A stretch of 15,270 nucleotides of DNA from Hyphomicrobiales bacterium (GTDB lineage: Bacteria; Pseudomonadota; Alphaproteobacteria; Rhizobiales; Xanthobacteraceae): NCBI GenBank assembly GCA_026400425.1, contig JAPLPC010000268.1, positions 1 to 15,270 on the forward strand, given 5' to 3'. Below the pieces are notes generated by a model. The model made no database searches, was not told where the DNA came from, and saw only the letters and a program-made list of their open reading frames with translations. This document shows positions 1 through 8,033 of the stretch, piece by piece. Position 1 is the stretch's first letter. Every line of letters starts with the position of its first letter. A program made the translations under genes and the position numbers.

Positions 1-5
1 TGACT

Positions 6-965
6 ATGGACCGCCGCACACTTCTGAAACTTTCCGCGATGGGTGCCATCGCAGGCTCAACAGGGGTGTCCATCGCGCAGGCCCAGACTGCCGCTCCGGC
101 GCCTGCCGGCAAACGCAAGGCGCGCTGGATCTGTCTCGGCACCAAAGGCGGCCCGCGCGTCGGCCTCGGCCGTTCCAATCCTGCCAATGTGCTGATCGTC
201 GATGACGTACCTTACGTGGTCGATTGCGGTCCCGGCGTATCGAAGCGCCTGGTCGAAGCCAAGGTGGCGCTGCCCGACGTGCGCTATGTGTTCGTGACGC
301 ATCTGCATTCCGACCACGTCCTCGAATATGGCAACATGGTCTATGGCGGCTGGTCGGCCGGCCTCAATCATCCGGTCGAAGCTTTCGCGCCGGTCGGCAT
401 GGAAGCGCTCACCAAAGCCTATTGGGACAGCATCAAATTCGACGTCGACGTCCGCATCGCCGACGAGGGCAAGCCGGATCCGCGCAAGCTGCTTGTGGCC
501 AAGGACATCAAGGACTCCGGCCTGGTGATGAGCAACGACAAGGTGAAGGTCACCGCCTTCAAGACGCCGCACCCGCCGATCACCGAGAATTTCGCCTATA
601 AGTTCGAGACCCCGGACGGCGTGTTCGTCTATGCCTGCGATACCAGTTTCAATCCGGCGCTGGCGAAGTTCGCCGAAGGCGCCGACGTGTTGATCCACGA
701 GACGATTTATGTCCCCGGCGTCGACAAGATGGTCGCCCGCGTCAAGAACGCCGCGACCCTCAAGGAGCACTTGATCGCCTCGCACACCACGACCGAAGAC
801 GTCGGCAAGATCGCCGCCATGGCCAAGGTCAAGAAGCTGGTGATGACCCATTTCGTGCCCGGCGACGATCCGACCATCACCGACGAGATGTGGGCTGCCG
901 ACGCCAAGAAGCATTATAGCGGCCCGATCGTGGTCGCGAAGGACCTGATGGAAATCGAGCTGTAA
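6..965 (+). CDS. Tat-exported MBL-fold metallohydrolase (RNase Z/arylsulfatase-like)
   Basis: A 319-residue metallo-beta-lactamase-fold hydrolase. The N-terminus has a twin-arginine motif (D-R-R-T-L-L-K, residues 2-8), a hydrophobic stretch and an A-Q-A-Q type cleavage region near residue 26, so export to the periplasm by the Tat system is likely. The zinc signature THLHSDH lies at residues 98-104. Further candidate metal ligands are H189 (T-P-H-P-P), D212 (A-C-D-T-S), H231 (I-H-E-T), H260 (S-H-T-T) and H282 (M-T-H-F). This arrangement resembles the RNase Z/AtsA-like branch rather than classical beta-lactamases. The substrate cannot be told from sequence; a periplasmic location argues against tRNA processing. 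The ATG at 6 is preceded by TGA at 1-3, possibly the stop of an upstream gene outside the window. It converges on the M48 protease gene. The reading frame is intact. Confidence 0.9.
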   Translation: MDRRTLLKLSAMGAIAGSTGVSIAQAQTAAPAPAGKRKARWICLGTKGGPRVGLGRSNPANVLIVDDVPYVVDCGPGVSKRLVEAKVALPDVRYVFVTHLHSDHVLEYGNMVYGGWSAGLNHPVEAFAPVGMEALTKAYWDSIKFDVDVRIADEGKPDPRKLLVAKDIKDSGLVMSNDKVKVTAFKTPHPPITENFAYKFETPDGVFVYACDTSFNPALAKFAEGADVLIHETIYVPGVDKMVARVKNAATLKEHLIASHTTTEDVGKIAAMAKVKKLVMTHFVPGDDPTITDEMWAADAKKHYSGPIVVAKDLMEIEL

Positions 966-997
966 AGCTCGACAATTGGCCGGCAGGCATCTGCGAT

Positions 998-1044
998 AGG
1001 TCGGGTTGAGCGAAGGCGCATCGCGCCGAAGCTCAACCCGACCT
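998..1044. repeat. REP-like palindrome, possible bidirectional terminator
   Basis: A perfect 14-bp inverted repeat: AGGTCGGGTTGAGC (998-1011) pairs with GCTCAACCCGACCT (1031-1044). Inside the 19-nt loop is a second perfect stem, GGCGC/GCGCC (1015-1019 with 1023-1027, loop ATC), flanked by GAA on both sides. It sits between the convergent MBL hydrolase (stop at 965) and M48 protease (stop codon at 1046-1048) and could fold in both transcripts. There is no T-run, so mRNA 3'-end protection or a dispersed REP-type element is at least as likely as intrinsic termination. From memory, GGTCGGGTT...AACCCGACC palindromes recur between genes in this family of bacteria. Confidence 0.75.
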
Positions 1045-1045
1045 G

Positions 1046-2366
1046 CTAGTTCTTACCGGCTACCTTCGCCGCTAGAATGTCATCCGCCTTCACCCAGCCC
1101 GGCGTGCCCACGGCAAAGCGTGCCTTCGCGCGCGAGGCCAGATCGCGCGCGGTCTTGTTGTCGCCGCGCAAGAACGCCGCCTGCGCGGATGCCAGATCGG
1201 CTTCGGCGAGTTCGCCCTTGCGGCCATAGGCCATCGCAAGCTGCTGGTAGCCCGCCGGCGCTTCGCCTTCGCGGGCGATGGCGCCTTTGAGGATGCGGAT
1301 GGCTTCGTCGGTGTAGGCATTGTTGCCGGAGGCGATCAGCGCCTGGCCGAGCATCATCTCGATCAGCGGCGCCTTGCTTGCGAGTTGCACCGCGCGGCGC
1401 AGCGGCGCGATCGCTTCATTGGGCTTGCCGCCTTCGAGCAGCGCCTGGCCGCGGAGCTCGAAAAAATACGGATTGTTCGGTTGCGCCTTGATCAGCGCAT
1501 CGATCTGCGCGATGGCGACGCTGAGACCGCCGTGGCGATAACGTCTTGGCGCGCATCAATTCGTGGCGCAGCACCAATGCCGGATCGTCCTTCTTGTCCC
1601 AATAGGGGCTTGACTTGGCGAGGCCTTCCAATGCGGCGACGCGTTCGCGCGGCATCGGATGCGACTGCATGTAAGGATCCGCACCGCGCGATGCGAACAG
1701 GCTGTCGGACGAGAAGCGCTGGAACGTCTCATACATGCCCTTGGCCGATTGGCCGGTCTTGTTAAGGAAATCGACACCGGCGCGGTCGGCGTTCTCCTCA
1801 TGCTGGCGCTGATAGGCCAGCATGGTGTTCATCAGCATCGCCTGCGGTGCGGCCACCGCGGCGGCGCCGACATTGCCGAGGCTGCTGTTGGAATTACCGC
1901 CGCGCGCACCGGCCGCCATGGCGCCGACGCCGAGCAGCATGGCGACGATCATCTGGGTCTGCGCTTCGGCAAGGCGCTGGCGCAGCTTTGACAGATGGCC
2001 GCCGGCGAGGTGGCCGGTCTCGTGCGCGAGCACGCCGATCAACTGGTTCGGCGTCGCCGACTGCATCAATGCGCCGTGATTGACGAAGATGCGACGGCCG
2101 TCGGCGACGAAGGCATTGAAACTGGCATTATTGATGATGACGATCTGGATGTTCTGCTTTTCCATCCCGGCGGCGCGCAGGATCGGGCGCGTATAGTCGC
2201 GCAGCAGCTGCTCGATCTCGGCATCGCGCAGCAGGCGCATGCCACCTTGCTGGGCGCTGGCAGTGACCGGCGTCAGCGCGACGGCCGTAGCGGTGAGCAG
2301 GGCGGTCAGCCTGGAGAGTTTTCGGATTGCAGCTTTCTTGGGCTGCGCGTGCTGGTCTTTCATCAT
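1046..2366 (-). pseudogene. M48 family metalloprotease with TPR-like C-terminus (BepA-like), interrupted
   Basis: Periplasmic zinc metalloprotease of the M48 family, BepA/YfgC-like, a type involved in quality control of envelope proteins. The start is ATG at 2366 (ATG-ATG). Residues about 15-38 form a signal peptide ending T-A-S-A-Q. The zinc motif HETGH is at residues 115-119, and the third ligand lies in E-E-N-A-D (190-194). The protease part reads to R-A-K-T near 1545. There the frame breaks, and the C-terminal repeat-rich part (Y-R-H-G-G-L-S onward, through A-Q-P-N-N-P-Y-F-F-E and G-Q-A-L-L-E-G-G) continues in another frame to TAA-type stop CTA/TAG at 1046-1048. The break is one base too many in the run 1537-1545, or more likely a lost piece: homologues, as I recall, have about 30 residues (a RRYP...LPARYARAI-like stretch) at this point. 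It is divergent from the aminotransferase gene, 123 bp away. Family assignment is firm; whether the gene is truly broken is not. Confidence 0.85.
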
Positions 2367-2489
2367 TGGCCGAAGGTTGGATTCGCGATAGACGGGTACA
2401 GTTCACTATTGCGGCGGCAGCGCGGCGTGGCGTGTCCGCTGCAAAGATGTCGATTGCCGCGCAGATAGCAGATTTTCAGGCCTGATACG

Positions 2490-3677
2490 ATGTCCGATAC
2501 GATCCTCCGCGCCCGCGCCAACCCCCTGCTTGCGGCGTCCGGCCGCAGCGATGTTCCCTCCTTCATGGTGATGGACGTGATGGCCGCTGCCGCCCGCATC
2601 GAGGCGGCGGGTGGTCATGTCATTCATATGGAAGTCGGCCAGCCCGCAGCACCGGCGCCGCAGACGGCGATCAAGGCGGCGCAGGCAGCACTGGCGCACG
2701 GGCAGGTGGAGTATACCGCAGCGCTCGGCACGCCGTCGCTGCGCGCACGCATCGCACGGCATTATCACGACACTTACACCTGCGACGTCGATCCCGAACA
2801 GATCGTGGTGACGACGGGGTCGTCCGGCGCATTCATTCTGGCTTTCCTCGCACTGTTCGAGCCCGGCGATCGCGTCGCCATCGCGGCGCCCGGCTACCCG
2901 CCTTACCGGCACATCCTCACCGCACTCGGTTGCGAGCCGGTGCTGATCGAGACGCATGCCGAGACGCGTCATGCTCTGACGGGGGAAGCACTGCTCGCCG
3001 CGCATCGCGATAAGCCGTTGAAGGGTGTGCTGGTCGCAAGCCCGGCCAATCCCACCGGCACCATGATGTCGCGCGAGGCGCTGACGGATCTGATCGCTGC
3101 GGCGGAAAGCGAAGGCATCCGCTTCATCTCGGACGAGATCTATCACGGCCTCGATTACGCATTCCCCGCGGTAACGGCAGCTGAGCTGTCGCCCAATGCG
3201 CTGGTGATCAACTCGTTCTCGAAATATTTCTGCATGACCGGTTGGCGCGTCGGCTGGATGGTGGTGCCGCCGCCGCTCGTTCGCGCCATGGAACGCTTAC
3301 AGCAGAATCTGTCCATTTCGGTGCCGACCCTGTCGCAGATCGCAGCCGAGGCGGCTTTCGACGGCGCTGCCGAGATGGAGGAGATCAAACATGGCTATCA
3401 GGAGAACCGCCGGATTCTGACAGCTGGTCTGCCGCAAGCCGGCCTCACCGATTTCCTGCCGGCGGACGGTGCATTCTATCTTTACGCCGATGTGTCGAAG
3501 TTCACGAAAGACAGCTTCGCATTCGCCAAGCAGATGCTCGAACAGGCTCACGTGGCGGTGACGCCAGGCGCCGATTTCGATCCGTTTCATGGTCAGTCCT
3601 TCATCCGCTTTTCTTATGCGCGCTCGAGCGCGGAGATGCAGGACGCCGTGGCGCGCATCTGCAAATGGCTGGCCTGA
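2490..3677 (+). CDS. PLP-dependent class I/II aminotransferase
   Basis: A full-length (395 aa) fold-type I aminotransferase that moves an amino group between an amino acid and a 2-oxo acid using pyridoxal phosphate. Visible family motifs are V-E-Y-T-A-A-L-G (73-80), the T-G-S-S-G cofactor loop (109-113), S-P-A-N-P-T-G with N187, S-D-E-I-Y-H-G with D215 and Y218, the Schiff-base lysine K245 in S-F-S-K, and the carboxylate-binding arginine R373 in F-I-R-F-S-Y. The nearest general relatives are aspartate/aromatic aminotransferases, but the substrate cannot be assigned. The ATG at 2490 has no clear Shine-Dalgarno sequence. bioY begins one nucleotide after the stop, so the two are very likely cotranscribed. 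No break is seen. Confidence 0.92.
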   Translation: MSDTILRARANPLLAASGRSDVPSFMVMDVMAAAARIEAAGGHVIHMEVGQPAAPAPQTAIKAAQAALAHGQVEYTAALGTPSLRARIARHYHDTYTCDVDPEQIVVTTGSSGAFILAFLALFEPGDRVAIAAPGYPPYRHILTALGCEPVLIETHAETRHALTGEALLAAHRDKPLKGVLVASPANPTGTMMSREALTDLIAAAESEGIRFISDEIYHGLDYAFPAVTAAELSPNALVINSFSKYFCMTGWRVGWMVVPPPLVRAMERLQQNLSISVPTLSQIAAEAAFDGAAEMEEIKHGYQENRRILTAGLPQAGLTDFLPADGAFYLYADVSKFTKDSFAFAKQMLEQAHVAVTPGADFDPFHGQSFIRFSYARSSAEMQDAVARICKWLA

Positions 3678-3678
3678 C

Positions 3679-4254
3679 ATGGATGCTCAATCTCCGCTTG
3701 CCGGCGTGCTGTGGCCCCCCAACGGCAAACCGGTCTCTGTCTTACTGCGCGCGGCCATTCTGGCGGTTGCCGGAGCCGTGCTTCTGACCGTTTCGGCCAA
3801 GGTGAATTTGCAGCTGCCATTCGTGCCGATGACGCTGCAGACGCTGGTGGTGCTGATGATCGGCGCCGCCTATGGCTGGCGGCTAGGGACGGCAACGGTC
3901 GCCCTGTATCTCCTTCTCGGTGCTTGCGGATTGCCTGTTTTTGCCGGGCCGACGGGGGGCCTGAAGGTGCTTCTCGGCGCTACGGCCGGTTTCCTGTTCG
4001 GCTTTGTCGTCGCGGCTTTCATCACTGGCTGGCTGGCCGAACGCGGCTGGGATCGCTCGGTGGGCTGGCTGTTCCTCGGCATGGGATTCGGCCATTTCAT
4101 CATCCTTTCAATGGGATGGGCGTGGCTCTCCTTCGGAGTAGGCCTCGGCGTCGGCAAGGCACTCATCGTCGGCGTGACACCGTTTCTGGCCGGCGCGCTG
4201 CTCAAAAACGCGATCGGCGCGCTACTGATCCCGCTCGCTTATGGCGCGGGGTGA
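3679..4254 (+). CDS. bioY: BioY family biotin transporter (ECF S component)
   Basis: A 191-residue, strongly hydrophobic membrane protein of the BioY family, the substrate-binding component of the biotin ECF transporter. Recognisable features are the family stretch L-P-F-V-P-M-T-L-Q-T near residues 49-58, a following G-A-A-Y-G-W-R-L-G, G-L-P-V-F-A-G, and a C-terminal hydrophobic helix preceded by K-N-A-I-G. About six membrane segments are visible. I chose the ATG at 3679, one nucleotide after the aminotransferase stop (3675-3677). The same frame is open further upstream inside the aminotransferase gene, but that part is Arg-rich and not BioY-like. No BioM/BioN (ATPase/energizer) genes are next to it, so it may work alone or with distant partners. 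It converges on rne with only 40 bp between the stops. Confidence 0.88.
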   Translation: MDAQSPLAGVLWPPNGKPVSVLLRAAILAVAGAVLLTVSAKVNLQLPFVPMTLQTLVVLMIGAAYGWRLGTATVALYLLLGACGLPVFAGPTGGLKVLLGATAGFLFGFVVAAFITGWLAERGWDRSVGWLFLGMGFGHFIILSMGWAWLSFGVGLGVGKALIVGVTPFLAGALLKNAIGALLIPLAYGAG

Positions 4255-4294
4255 TGTGCCGGGCGGCTTTTACGTTTGTTCATGAGTCCGAAAG

Positions 4295-7200
4295 TTAGCT
4301 CTCGCCGCCGCCAAAGGCACGGGACCACCAGCCGGCTTTGCGCGGTGCTGCGGGAGCATCGGGCGTCGGAGCAGGGGATGCAACGGGCGCTGCGATCGGC
4401 GCTGGTGGCTCGACGGCAGCCACCGGCGCAGCGGTTTCCGGTTCTACGGGTGCAGGGGGCGCGCTTGCGAAGCTCACCTTCTCGCGCACCGTGGAGCGGC
4501 GGCGCGCGGGCCTGTCGTCGTCCTGTGCGGAGGCCGCAGGGACTGCGACCGGCTCAGGCGCCTTCGCAACAGGTGCTTTCGCAGCAGGCTCGGGCGCAGC
4601 GGCAACCGGCGCTGGCGCCGGCTCGGCTGGTGTGAACACCGGCACGGAGTCATGGTCGCGCCTGGGCGCTTCGATCGGCTGGGCTTCGACGCGCGGCTGC
4701 TCGCCATGGCCATCGTTGGCGCCTTCGAGATCAGCCACGGCTTCGCTGGCTTCGGACTCCGAGGGGCCGGCGAGTTCATCAGCGATCGAGCCGGCGAGGC
4801 CTTCCTCGTTGCCTTCGCGCTCACCACCACGCCGGCGGCGGCCACCACGACGGCCGCGGCGGCGCGGACGGCGCTCGCCATCGGCTCCATCTTCGCCGCG
4901 GGCCTCGCGGGGCTGGTCATCGGTCTCGTCATCGTCGCCGTCGGCATGGTCAGCGGCAGTTTCACCCACCTTCTCACCAACGGTCTCGATCGCGCCGTCG
5001 GTCATCACATGGGTATCGCTGACCTGAACGTCGTTGCCTTCACCGGCTTCGCCACCTTCGCGGGCTTCACCCGAACGGCCGCGACGGCGGCGGCGACGGC
5101 GGCGCTTGCGATCGCCGGCTTCGCCATCGGTGGCGGCTTCGGAGGCGCCATCGTCATCGCCGAGACCTTCGGTTTCCTCGGTCTCGACTTCAGCTTCCGT
5201 CTCGAACAGTTCTTCGTCGTCGAACGGCTCTTCTTCGGGCGGCGGCGGCAGATTGGCGAGCTGGGTGGCCAGCAGCGATTTGGCGGCTTCCAGCGTGTGC
5301 ACCTGTTCGCCGCGATCGATCACATAGGACTGCTGCCCGGTGACATGCGCATCGGCGAGCACTGCCAGCGTGACCTGGAAGCTGTCTTCGAGGTCACGCA
5401 GATGAGCACGCTTGTGGTTCAGCACGTAGAGCGCGACGTCGCTGCGGGTACGCACCACCAGATTATGGGTGGCGCCCTTCATCAGAATTTCTTCGACTCC
5501 GCGGAGCAACTGAAGCGCGACCGAAGACACCGAACGGACATGACCGGAACCGCCGCAATGCGGACAGACCTCGGTCGAGCTTTCCAGCACGCTGGCGCGG
5601 ATGCGCTGGCGGGACATTTCGAGCAGGCCGAAATGCGAGATACGGCCGACCTGGATGCGGGCACGATCCTGCCGCAGGCAGTCGCTCATCTTGCGTTCGA
5701 CGGCGCGGTTGTTGCGCTTCTCGTCCATGTCGATGAAGTCGATCACGATCAGGCCGGCGAGATCGCGCAGCCGGAGCTGACGCGCGACTTCCTCGGCGGC
5801 TTCGAGATTGGTCTTCAGCGCGGTGTCCTCGATGTGATGCTCGCGAGTCGACCGACCCGAGTTCACGTCGATGGAGACGAGGGCTTCAGTCTGGTTGATG
5901 ACGATGTAGCCGCCCGACCGCAACTGTACGGTCGGCGAGAACATGGCGTCGAGCTGGCTTTCCACGCCCATGCGGGAGAACAGCGGCTGGCCGTCGCGAT
6001 ACTGCTTCACCGCGCGCACGTTGCTCGGCATCAGCATCTTCATGAAGTCGCGGGCTTCGGTAAATCCGGCTTCACCGGCCACCAGAACCTCGTCGATTTC
6101 CTTGTTATAGAGATCGCGCAGCGTCATGTTCTGGCGCCGCGCCATCGCAAACAGCGTCCGCGCGAAGGATTGGCTATTGGCATTTGGCGGAATATCCGGC
6201 ACCGGCCCATCGAGCGGATAAAGATATTCGAAATCGCGCTTGATCTCCGGCTTGGTGCGCGAGGCACCGGCGGTGCGCAGGATGATCCCCATGCCTTCCG
6301 GCACGTCGAGATCGGAGACGACTTCCTTGAGCCGCGAGCGGTCCTGCGCCGAGGTGATCTTGTGTTGCCGCGCTCTTCCTTGACGACCTGCACCAGCATC
6401 ACCTGGCGACGCTTGATGACTTCCTGGATCTTGTACTGGCGGCGCGGACGGAAGGCACGTTCCGGCACTTCCTCGAGCACGTCGTCGCCGCCGACGGATT
6501 CGACCTGATCCTCTTCGGATTCTTCCTCGTCGTCTTCGTCTTCTTCTTCGTCGTCTTCTGCGTCGGACTCGTCCTCGGTCGCATGTGCGTGATGGACGTG
6601 CTCGTCATCGGCGTGACCGTGATCTGTCGCGGCCTCTTCGGCATGCGCCTCGAACGGTTGCTGTTCGCCGGTGGCAATGACGACGGGGTCAGCCGTCTCA
6701 CCCGGCGCAGCGACAAGCGCGTGCGTGTCGGCAGCCGGCTCGGCCATCGCCGGCTGTTCGGTGTGCGATTCGTGGTCGGCCGTGTCCGCCGCAGCGCTGG
6801 CGAAGCCGTCGTCAGGGGCATCGAAGCGGGCGGGCACGAAACCCTCGAATTCCTCGTGCGGCTGTTCGGCCATGGAGGGATCGATCTTGGACGGATCGAT
6901 CGCGGCGCCTTCCAGCACGTCGCTACGCACCTTTTCGCCGCGGTCGCGCCGGCGCGAATTGCGATGACGCGAGCGGCGGCGATTTGAACGCTTCTCGGTT
7001 TCTTCCTCGGCCTCGCGATGCGCGGCTTCGTCGGCCTCGATCAAGGCCTGACGGTCGGCCGTCGGGATCTGATAGTAGTCCGGGTGGATTTCGCTGAACG
7101 CGAGAAAACCGTGGCGGTTGCCGCCATATTCGATGAACGCCGCCTGCAGCGACGGCTCAACGCGCGTGACCTTGGCAAGGTAGATGTTGCCGCGCAGCTG

Positions 7201-7308
7201 CTTGCGTTGCGCCGTCTCGAAATCAAATTCTTCGACGCGATTGCCGCGGACGACGACGACCCGGGTCTCCTCGGGATGCGTCGCATCGATCAACATTTTG
7301 TTTGGCAT
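4295..7308 (-). pseudogene. rne: Ribonuclease E, interrupted within the S1 domain
   Basis: RNase E, the single-strand endonuclease that drives mRNA decay and rRNA/tRNA processing and scaffolds the degradosome. I place the start at ATG 7308 (M-P-N-K-M-L-I-D-A-T, the usual family N-terminus); ATG 7320 and GTG 7419 are also in frame. The first S1 half lies at residues about 36-82. A long charged insertion follows (about 85-285, with Arg-rich, His-rich and very acidic runs), then the second S1 half to G-N at residue 315. The frame breaks there (6362-6363). In the new frame come K-I-T-S-A-Q-D-R, the R-T-A-G 5'-sensor residues, catalytic aspartates in S-I-D-V-N-S-G (near 5869) and V-I-D-F-I-D (near 5740), the Zn-link C-P-H-C (near 5566), and an Arg-rich and Ala/Pro-rich scaffold tail. 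About 30 S1 residues appear to be missing at the break. A block at 6119-6220 is also unlike the family. Confidence 0.9.
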
Positions 7309-8033
7309 GGAGTGACTCATGACGGTGGAGCGCACGCGCGGCGGCAAGCGCGACTTGCGCGGCCGGGTGACGCGAGGGTCCACCTGATTCTGGGGTGAGG
7401 GGAAGGCCGAAACGCTCACCGTCGCGCCGTGATGATTGTGAGATTGCCGAATGCGAGCGCCGCGTGGAAAACCGCACGAAGCAATGGCTTCGCATCGGTG
7501 TCCCCAAGCGGGTCTTGGTCGGCATCACAGTCTGGCGCATCAAGCGTCGGCCCGTCTAAACTTTCGGGCGGCAAAGGCACCGCCTGTGCTGACGTCCGTC
7601 ACCACGCGAATGCGGGCGCCGGTTGTCGCTAACTCGGCCAAAAGGAAGAGTGGCCGGAGTTTTCGGTCATGTCGTGTCGGAAACCGCCCCGTAAACGAGA
7701 ACGAACAGGGGCTGGACACCACTCGGGCCAGGACCGCCACTCCGAAAACCGCGCCCGGCGCTGGTTCAAGAGGGACGATCAAAAACGCTCAGGTCTCCGA
7801 TACGATCATGAGATCCGATCGGGGAGATGAACGCTGCACCGGGAGGTTGAACGCGACACAACCGGGAGTTAATCCGTCAGCGGTTCGTACATACGTCGAA
7901 TGAACCTCGCTGGCAAGCGAAGCGTCACACCGCGGCAACACTCCGTGGAATTCGCGAGACCGGCTTAAAGATGACGTTAACCGTGCAATTCTAATGGACT
8001 ACTGATGGGCTGCTCTGGAGGCACGAGATTCGC
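7309..8033. other. Gene-free divergent region between rne and the amidase gene
   Basis: About 725 bp with no gene I can support. It must hold the promoters for rne (leftward) and the amidase (rightward), and rne mRNA may have a long leader, as in enterobacteria where the leader mediates autoregulation. Visible small structures are a perfect 6-bp stem with tetraloop (CGAAGC-AATG-GCTTCG, 7477-7492) and an imperfect stem CTCGGCCA/TGGCCGGAG (7633-7640 with 7651-7659) followed by TTTT on the + strand. A weak promoter-like pair, TTAAAG (7965-7970) and TTCTAA (7989-7994), precedes the amidase. None is strong enough for a separate call. An open frame at 7451-7903 (+) resembles no family I know. Confidence 0.5.

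Noticed and set aside
57..914. A 285-residue open frame on the - strand.
   Set aside because: It is a shadow of the MBL hydrolase gene, typical of high-GC third-position bias.
3589..3678. A longer BioY with 30 extra N-terminal residues.
   Set aside because: The extension is Arg-rich, overlaps the end of the aminotransferase, and is unlike the BioY family. The ATG at 3679 fits the usual length.
4652..6508. A 618-residue open frame on the + strand with hydrophobic stretches.
   Set aside because: It lies antisense to rne. Its apparent membrane segments come from the complement of Arg/Glu/Ala-rich codons, and no family motif or ribosome binding site is visible.
6510..6570. A low-complexity CTTCGT-rich tract that might be a microsatellite.
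   Set aside because: It encodes the acidic run in the RNase E insertion, and the reading frame continues through it. Acidic insertions here are usual in alphaproteobacteria.
7451..7903. A 150-residue open frame on the + strand in the rne-amidase gap.
   Set aside because: There is no ribosome binding site, no recognisable domain, and an Arg/Thr/Ser-rich composition expected by chance. It lies where a leader and promoters are expected. It is not fully excluded.
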